DNA of 64,000 nucleotides from Pseudomonas abyssi (GTDB lineage Bacteria > Pseudomonadota > Gammaproteobacteria > Pseudomonadales > Pseudomonadaceae): assembly GCF_002307495.1 (NCBI RefSeq), contig NZ_NTMR01000002.1:310001-374000 (forward strand), read 5' to 3'. Below, one piece after another: positions 59,235-64,000 of the stretch; the stretch's first letter is position 1; every line of letters begins with the position of its first letter. The position numbers were made by a program, and so were the translations under genes. The notes beneath the pieces are model-generated. The model was not told the DNA's origin. It did no database searches and saw only the letters and a list, made by a program, of their open reading frames with translations.

Positions 59235-60683
59235 ATGCAATGGGAAATCGTCATCGGGCTGGAAATCCACGCCCAGCTCACCACCGCGTCGAAGATCTTC
59301 TCCGGCAGCGCCACCACCTTCGGCGCCGAGCCCAACACCCAGGCCAGCCTGATTGACCTGGGCATGCCGGGCACCCTGCCGGTGCTGAACGCCCAGGCCG
59401 TGCGCAACGCGGTCAAGTTCGGCCTGGCGATCGACGCCGAGATCGGCATGACCAACGTTTTCGCGCGCAAGAACTACTTCTACCCTGACCTGCCCAAGGG
59501 CTACCAGACCAGCCAGATGGATCACCCCATCGTCGGCAAGGGTCATCTGGACATCACCCTGGACGACGGCACCGTAAAACGCGTCGGCGTGACCCGCGCG
59601 CATCTGGAGGAAGATGCCGGCAAGAGCCTGCACGAAGACTTCCACGGCATGAGCGGCATCGACCTCAACCGCGCCGGCACCCCGCTGCTGGAGATCGTTT
59701 CCGAGCCGGACATGCGCAGCGCCAAGGAAGCGGTCGCCTACGCCAAGACCATCCACTCGCTGGTGCGTTATCTCGGCATCTGCGACGGCAACATGGCCGA
59801 AGGCTCGCTGCGCTGCGACTGCAACGTCTCGATCCGCCCCAAGGGTCAGGCCGAGTTCGGCACCCGCTGCGAGATCAAGAACGTCAACTCGTTCCGCTTT
59901 ATCGAGAAGGCGATCAACACCGAAGTCCAGCGCCAGATCGAGCTGATCGAGGACGGCGGCAAGGTGGTACAGGAAACCCGCCTGTACGATCCGAACAAGG
60001 ACGAAACCCGTTCCATGCGCAGCAAGGAAGAAGCCAACGACTACCGCTACTTCCCCTGCCCTGATCTGCTGCCCGTGGTTCTGGAGCCAAGCTTTATCGA
60101 AGAAGTCCGTGGCGAGCTGCCGGAACTGCCGCAGCAAAAACGCGAACGCTTCGAAAGCCAGTTCGGCCTGTCGACCTACGACGCCAGCGTCTTGAGCGCC
60201 AGCCGCGAACTGGCCGACTACTTCGAGCAGGTTCAGCAAACCTGCGGCGACGCCAAGCTGGCGGCCAACTGGGTCATGGGCGAGCTGTCCAGCCTGCTCA
60301 ACAAGGAAGGTCTGGACATCGAGCAGTCACCGGTCAGCGCCACGCAGCTCGGCGGCATGATCCTGCGTATCAAGGACAACACCATCAGCGGCAAAATCGC
60401 CAAAATGGTGTTCGAGGCGCTGGCCGCCGGCGAAGGCGACTCCGCCGATGCGATCATCGACGCCAAAGGGCTCAAGCAGGTCACCGACAGCGGCGCGATC
60501 GAAGCCATGCTGGACGAGGTCCTGGCCGCCAACGCAGCCCAGGTCGAACAGTACCGCGCCAGCGACGAAGCCAAGCGCGGCAAGATGTTCGGCTTCTTTG
60601 TCGGCCAGGCGATGAAGGCATCCAAGGGCAAGGCCAACCCGCAGCAGGTCAACGAACTGCTGCGCAAGAAGCTGGAAGGCTGA
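59235..60683 (+). CDS. gatB: Asp/Glu-tRNA amidotransferase subunit B
   Basis: A 482-aa subunit that binds the tRNA and catalyses phosphorylation and transamidation. It opens with [24 protein letters not shown], holds [15 protein letters not shown] and [16 protein letters not shown], and ends with the tail domain YqeY-like region. ATG 59235 has GAGGA nine bases upstream; the TTG at 59226 is too close to it. Last gene of gatCAB, followed by a hairpin at 60694-60720. Confidence 0.97.
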   Translation: MQWEIVIGLEIHAQLTTASKIFSGSATTFGAEPNTQASLIDLGMPGTLPVLNAQAVRNAVKFGLAIDAEIGMTNVFARKNYFYPDLPKGYQTSQMDHPIVGKGHLDITLDDGTVKRVGVTRAHLEEDAGKSLHEDFHGMSGIDLNRAGTPLLEIVSEPDMRSAKEAVAYAKTIHSLVRYLGICDGNMAEGSLRCDCNVSIRPKGQAEFGTRCEIKNVNSFRFIEKAINTEVQRQIELIEDGGKVVQETRLYDPNKDETRSMRSKEEANDYRYFPCPDLLPVVLEPSFIEEVRGELPELPQQKRERFESQFGLSTYDASVLSASRELADYFEQVQQTCGDAKLAANWVMGELSSLLNKEGLDIEQSPVSATQLGGMILRIKDNTISGKIAKMVFEALAAGEGDSADAIIDAKGLKQVTDSGAIEAMLDEVLAANAAQVEQYRASDEAKRGKMFGFFVGQAMKASKGKANPQQVNELLRKKLEG

Positions 60684-60693
60684 ACCGGCGAGC

Positions 60694-60720
60694 GGTGGTG
60701 CGGTCTCAGATCGCGCCACC
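60694..60720. terminator. Hairpin between gatB and the RlpA-like gene
   Basis: A 9-bp stem with one G-U wobble, 60694-60702 with 60712-60720, begins 11 bases after the gatB stop. No T-tract. It may be a 3'-end stabiliser or a weak terminator. Confidence 0.4.
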
Positions 60721-60739
60721 GTCATCCGGGATTCTCCCC

Positions 60740-61132
60740 ATGCTTCGTGCCCTGCTGATCGTCCTTGCTACCCTCTTGGCCAGCAGCGCCATGGCCGACG
60801 ATCTTTCGCTGGGTGACCCTGGCTGGACCCAGACCGGCAAAGCCTCCTACTACTCCTCTCGCCTGCACGGCCGACGCACCGCCAGCGGCGAGCCTTACGA
60901 CGAAACCGACCTCACCGCAGCACATCCGCAGCTGCCCTTTGGCACCCTTGTTGAGGTGACCAATCTGTACAACAACCGCTCGGTTGTCCTGCGTATCAAC
61001 GATCGCGGCCCCTTTGTCGGCCACCGTATCCTCGACGTCTCGCAGAGCACCGCCGAGCTGCTCGGCATGATCCGCGCCGGCAGCGCACGGGTGCGCATCG
61101 AGGTGCTGGACCCGGACCGGCAAAACGAATAA
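60740..61132 (+). CDS. Small secreted RlpA-like double-psi beta-barrel protein
   Basis: A 130-aa protein with an N-terminal signal peptide (LRALLIVLATLLASSAMA, likely cut after AMA). The RlpA-type double-psi beta-barrel carries GKASYYSSRLHGRRTASGEPYDETDLTAAH and the later VLRINDRGPFVGHRILDVS with the Asp of the lytic transglycosylase site. RlpA cleaves denuded glycan strands at septa. Here there is no lipobox and no SPOR domain, so septal targeting is not expected. ATG 60740 starts the signal peptide. It follows gatB by 56 bp. Confidence 0.88.
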   Translation: MLRALLIVLATLLASSAMADDLSLGDPGWTQTGKASYYSSRLHGRRTASGEPYDETDLTAAHPQLPFGTLVEVTNLYNNRSVVLRINDRGPFVGHRILDVSQSTAELLGMIRAGSARVRIEVLDPDRQNE

Positions 61133-61242
61133 GCGGAACCTTTGGCCCTGGCGGCTATCCTCTATCAGGTAACGAGCAAAAACACTGACCAACATCGGCG
61201 CCCCGAGGCCCGCATGTCGGCTGGCGGCTGCTCACCCAAAAA

Positions 61243-61260
61243 ACCGGTCAACCGACCGGT
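61243..61260. promoter_or_regulatory. Palindromic candidate operator upstream of betT
   Basis: ACCGGTC-AACC-GACCGGT is a perfect 7-bp inverted repeat, ending 23 bp before the transporter start. It could be a repressor site or a leader hairpin. No betI gene is in the window, so a link to BetI is only a guess. Confidence 0.35.
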
Positions 61261-61283
61261 ACACGCAGGACAAGGAGATCTGC

Positions 61284-63332
61284 ATGACTGACGCCAAGCG
61301 TGGCTGGCAATCAACCGTACTGGTTCCCGTGTTTGCCCCTGCCGTGATTGTGACCCTGCTGCTGGTTATCGGCACCATCAGCAACCCCGAACTGGCCGGC
61401 TCGCTGTTTTCCAGCACCCTGGCCTACATCACCGAGACCTTTGGCTGGTTCTACATGCTGGCGGTCGCCAGCTTTCTGCTGTTTGTGGTACTGGTCGCCT
61501 GCAGCAGCTGGGGCAATATTCGCCTCGGGCCAGATCACGCCGAGCCGCAGTACAGCTTCCCGGCCTGGTTCGCCATGCTGTTTTCCGCCGGCTACGGCAT
61601 CGCCCTGCTGTTCTTTGGCGTCGCCGAACCGGTCACCCACTTTGCCAGCCCGCCGGCGGGCGCCCCGGAGACGCTGGATGCAGCCAAGCAGGCGATGCAG
61701 ATCGCCTTTTTCCATTGGGGCTTTCATATCTGGGCGATCTACGGCCTGGTCGGCCTGGTACTGGCCTACTTTGCCTTTCGGCATGGCCTCCCGCTGTCGA
61801 TGCGTTCAGCGCTCTATCCGCTGATTGGTGAACGCATTCACGGCCCCATCGGGCACACCGTGGATGTGGTCGCCATTCTCGGCACCCTGTTCGGTATCGC
61901 CACCACCCTTGGCCTCTCGGTGGCACAGATCAACGCCGGGCTGAACTACCTCTGGCCCAGCATTCCGGTGACCAGCAATGTCCAGGTTATCGCCATTGCG
62001 GTGGTCACCGGCCTGGCCTTGTTTTCGGTCGTCGCCGGCCTCGACAAGGGCGTCAAGAACCTCTCCATCGTCAACATGGTGCTGGCGGTGTCGCTGATGC
62101 TGTTTGTGTTTCTGGTCGGCCCCTCGATCTTTATTCTCGAGGCCTTTTTGCAGAATACCGGCAGCTACCTGAACAACATTGTCGAGCGCACCTTCAACCT
62201 GCAGGCCTACACCCATAGTGACTGGATCGGCAACTGGACCCTGTTCATCTTCGGCTGGACCATCGCCTGGGCTCCGTTTGTCGGGCTGTTCATTGCCAAG
62301 ATCAGCCGGGGCCGCACCATTCGCCAGTTCGTTTTTGGCGTCATGCTGGTACCCACCATGTTCACCTTCCTGTGGTTCTCGGTGTTTGGCGACACTGCCC
62401 TGCACCTGATCATGAACGAGGGTTATAGCGCGCTGATCAGCGAGGTTCAGGCAGACAAGGCGATCGCCCTGTTCAAACTGTTCGAGCACCTGCCGCTGAC
62501 CTCGATCGTGTCGTTCATCACGGTAGTGCTGATCGTCACCTTCTTCGTGACCTCGTCCGACTCCGGGTCGCTGGTCATCGATTCACTGGCCTCCGGCGGG
62601 GTCATGCAGACCCCGGTCTGGCAGCGCGCCTTCTGGGCCATTCTGGAAGGTGTGGTTGCGGCGGTGTTGTTGCTGGCCGGTGGCCTGAGCGCCCTGCAAA
62701 CCATGACCATCGTTACAGCCCTGCCGTTTGCCATCATCATGATCATTGCCATGCTCGGTATGTGGCGGGCGCTGGTGATCGAAGGGCACCGCGATGTCAG
62801 CCTGCTGCACCAGATGCAGGTCAGCCGCTACAGCGACAACAGCCTGACGACCAACTGGAAGAAACGCCTGGCCGGTATCGTCAACTTTCCTGACCGGGCA
62901 GCGGTGGAAGGCTTTATCAACAAGACCGCCATGCCCGCCATGCAGCGCCTAAGCGATGCGCTGGTTGACCAGGGCTGGCCAACCAAGGCAGAGCGCGACC
63001 CGGAAAATGGTCGGGTGTATCTGGAGATACACAAGCCGGATCAGCTCGACTTCATCTACGAGGTGCGCCTGCGCGAGTACCTGCGCCCGGATTTTGCCTA
63101 CCCGGAAATGCGCCGCACCGACAACAACGAGCAGCAGCATTACTACCGCGCCGAGGTATTCCTGCGCCGCGGTGGCCAGACCTACGACGTCTATGGCTAC
63201 GACGAGCAGGAAATCATCGGCGACATCCTCGACCACTTCGAGAAGTATCTGCACTTCCTGCACATCTCGCCGGGTGTACTGCCCTGGAACATGACCGAGC
63301 ACGACGAAATGCTGCAATCACCCCCTGCCTGA
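61284..63332 (+). CDS. betT: BCCT-family choline/betaine transporter BetT
   Basis: A 682-aa transporter with 12 predicted membrane helices and a long cytoplasmic C-terminal domain of about 170 residues, the size class of BetT (E. coli 677 aa). Family signatures are GIALLFFGVAEPVTHFASPP and HWGFHIWAIYGLVGLVLAYFAFRHGLPLSMRSALYPL, and the Trp-rich segment of helix 8 is GWTIAWAPFVGLFIAKISRGRT. It takes up choline with protons and the C-terminal domain senses osmotic strength in E. coli. No betABI genes are adjacent, so other betaines are possible substrates. Terminator at 63351. Confidence 0.93.
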   Translation: MTDAKRGWQSTVLVPVFAPAVIVTLLLVIGTISNPELAGSLFSSTLAYITETFGWFYMLAVASFLLFVVLVACSSWGNIRLGPDHAEPQYSFPAWFAMLFSAGYGIALLFFGVAEPVTHFASPPAGAPETLDAAKQAMQIAFFHWGFHIWAIYGLVGLVLAYFAFRHGLPLSMRSALYPLIGERIHGPIGHTVDVVAILGTLFGIATTLGLSVAQINAGLNYLWPSIPVTSNVQVIAIAVVTGLALFSVVAGLDKGVKNLSIVNMVLAVSLMLFVFLVGPSIFILEAFLQNTGSYLNNIVERTFNLQAYTHSDWIGNWTLFIFGWTIAWAPFVGLFIAKISRGRTIRQFVFGVMLVPTMFTFLWFSVFGDTALHLIMNEGYSALISEVQADKAIALFKLFEHLPLTSIVSFITVVLIVTFFVTSSDSGSLVIDSLASGGVMQTPVWQRAFWAILEGVVAAVLLLAGGLSALQTMTIVTALPFAIIMIIAMLGMWRALVIEGHRDVSLLHQMQVSRYSDNSLTTNWKKRLAGIVNFPDRAAVEGFINKTAMPAMQRLSDALVDQGWPTKAERDPENGRVYLEIHKPDQLDFIYEVRLREYLRPDFAYPEMRRTDNNEQQHYYRAEVFLRRGGQTYDVYGYDEQEIIGDILDHFEKYLHFLHISPGVLPWNMTEHDEMLQSPPA

Positions 63333-63350
63333 ACTGTTGACGCCAGGCAC

Positions 63351-63385
63351 AAAAAAACCGACGCCCCAAGGACGTCGGTTTTTTT
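63351..63385. terminator. Bidirectional rho-independent terminator
   Basis: A7-CCGACG (63351-63363) pairs with CGTCGG-T7 (63373-63385) in a 13-bp stem with a 9-nt loop. Both strands read a GC stem followed by a T-run. It ends betT on the plus strand and the YajG-like gene on the minus strand. Confidence 0.93.
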
Positions 63386-63399
63386 ATACCCGCAGCCCT

Positions 63400-63984
63400 T
63401 TACTGCTGCAGGATCTGAATGATCGCCGGGTCCTGAAACACGCGGGTCAGCGCATCACTCATGACATCGGTCACCAGCTGCGTGTTGGTCTGCTCGTTCG
63501 GGGCATAACCAAAACGCTGCTGCAGTGAGGAGCTGTAACGCCCCTGGTAGTTCTTGTTCATGTTGCGCGCCTGCGCCACGAAGGTTGCGCTGATATCGGC
63601 CTGGGTCACGTATACCGAACTCTTCGGCGACTGATAGCTCAGGTCAGACAGGTTCAGCGTCAGGCTGTTGGCATTCGGCGTGCCCTGCGGCACGACATTA
63701 AAGCCCAACTGGCGCAGCGCGTTCTCTACCTGCTGACGTACCGCCGGCAGGGTGCTGTCACTGATGGTGATATTGCTGGAGTCAGGGTAGATGCCGCCAC
63801 GGGTGCCCAGAATCTTGCTCTGGCGCGTGTCCTGCACCTGTACGGTCACCGGCTGCTGCTGGGCGACCGGATTGAGCGGCTTGTTGATCTGCGGTTGTAC
63901 TGTCAGTTGCTGCGGGCTGTGTGCGCAACCCACCAGGGCCGCCGTCAGCGCTGCCAGCAACAGCATGCCTGAACGCTTGAGCAT
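63400..63984 (-). CDS. YajG-family lipoprotein
   Basis: A 194-aa predicted lipoprotein. The signal peptide MLKRSGMLLLAALTAALVGC ends at the lipobox LVGC with Cys20. The body has the YajG-type pattern: VQVQDTRQSKILGTRGG, ITISDSTLPAVRQQVENALRQLGF and the C-terminal SDALTRVFQDPAIIQILQQ. It is placed in the outer membrane by signal class; function is unknown. The ATG at 63984 has CAGGAG at the very right edge of the window. Its promoter lies outside. Confidence 0.87.
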   Translation of the reverse strand: MLKRSGMLLLAALTAALVGCAHSPQQLTVQPQINKPLNPVAQQQPVTVQVQDTRQSKILGTRGGIYPDSSNITISDSTLPAVRQQVENALRQLGFNVVPQGTPNANSLTLNLSDLSYQSPKSSVYVTQADISATFVAQARNMNKNYQGRYSSSLQQRFGYAPNEQTNTQLVTDVMSDALTRVFQDPAIIQILQQ

Positions 63985-64000
63985 AAGTAGCTTACTCCTG

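Overview
The window looks like a chromosomal segment of a gammaproteobacterium of the Pseudomonadaceae (Pseudomonas or a close relative such as Halopseudomonas; the genus is inferred). Signs are the GC-rich coding style, the pel exopolysaccharide operon, a short LOV photoreceptor of the P. putida type, the folM-folE-folX set, and the orders lptG-lptF/pepA-holC-valS and mreBCD-maf-rng-yhdP-nit-tldD opposite gatCAB. I see no rRNA, tRNA, CRISPR array, transposase, integrase or prophage.

Layout. 1-4.9 kb: end of a carboxylesterase, rhlB helicase, a PIN-PhoH ATPase and yaaA. 4.9-7.9 kb: an alpha/beta hydrolase and a class II aldolase-like gene, a Crp/Fnr regulator and a MioC-like flavodoxin. 8-11.3 kb: a blue-light module. 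A short LOV protein faces a LitR/CarH-type MerR regulator, which is divergent from folM-folE-folX (tetrahydromonapterin synthesis) across an array of TGTACA/TATACA half-sites. 11.4-14.8 kb: DUF1244, HopJ-family and RDD genes, then a large acidic lipoprotein of unknown function. 14.9-20 kb: a NarL-type two-component pair and lptG/lptF. 20.2-28.6 kb: pepA, holC, a small holC-linked gene, valS, an SLC13 permease and yejK.

28.7-40.75 kb: the complete pelABCDEFG operon on the minus strand, with tightly overlapping genes. pelA is interrupted by one in-frame TGA inside the deacetylase domain, while every other pel gene is open. PelD keeps the c-di-GMP I-site (R366/D369), and a FleQ-box-like sequence lies upstream of pelA. 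The operon therefore looks recently broken, or the TGA is an error or is read through.

41-46.1 kb: a YadGH-like ABC exporter, two glutathione-S-transferase-like genes, a TerC-family membrane protein, a GIY-YIG protein and a minimal asparaginase-domain protein. 46.3-57.1 kb: the minus-strand run mreB-mreC-mreD-maf-rng-yhdP-nit-tldD (cell shape, envelope and RNA processing). mreC has no ordinary start codon where its conserved N-terminus begins. 57.4-63.3 kb, plus strand: gatCAB, a small RlpA-like protein and a BetT-type transporter, ending at a strong two-way terminator shared with a YajG-like lipoprotein.

Three intergenic regions carry the same heptad-repeat element, made of two opposed arms of (AAGCYNC)n. 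A separate 63-bp nested palindrome follows rhlB. Most other sequence is ordinary core genome; the light module, the broken pelA, the mreC start and the repeats deserve a second look.
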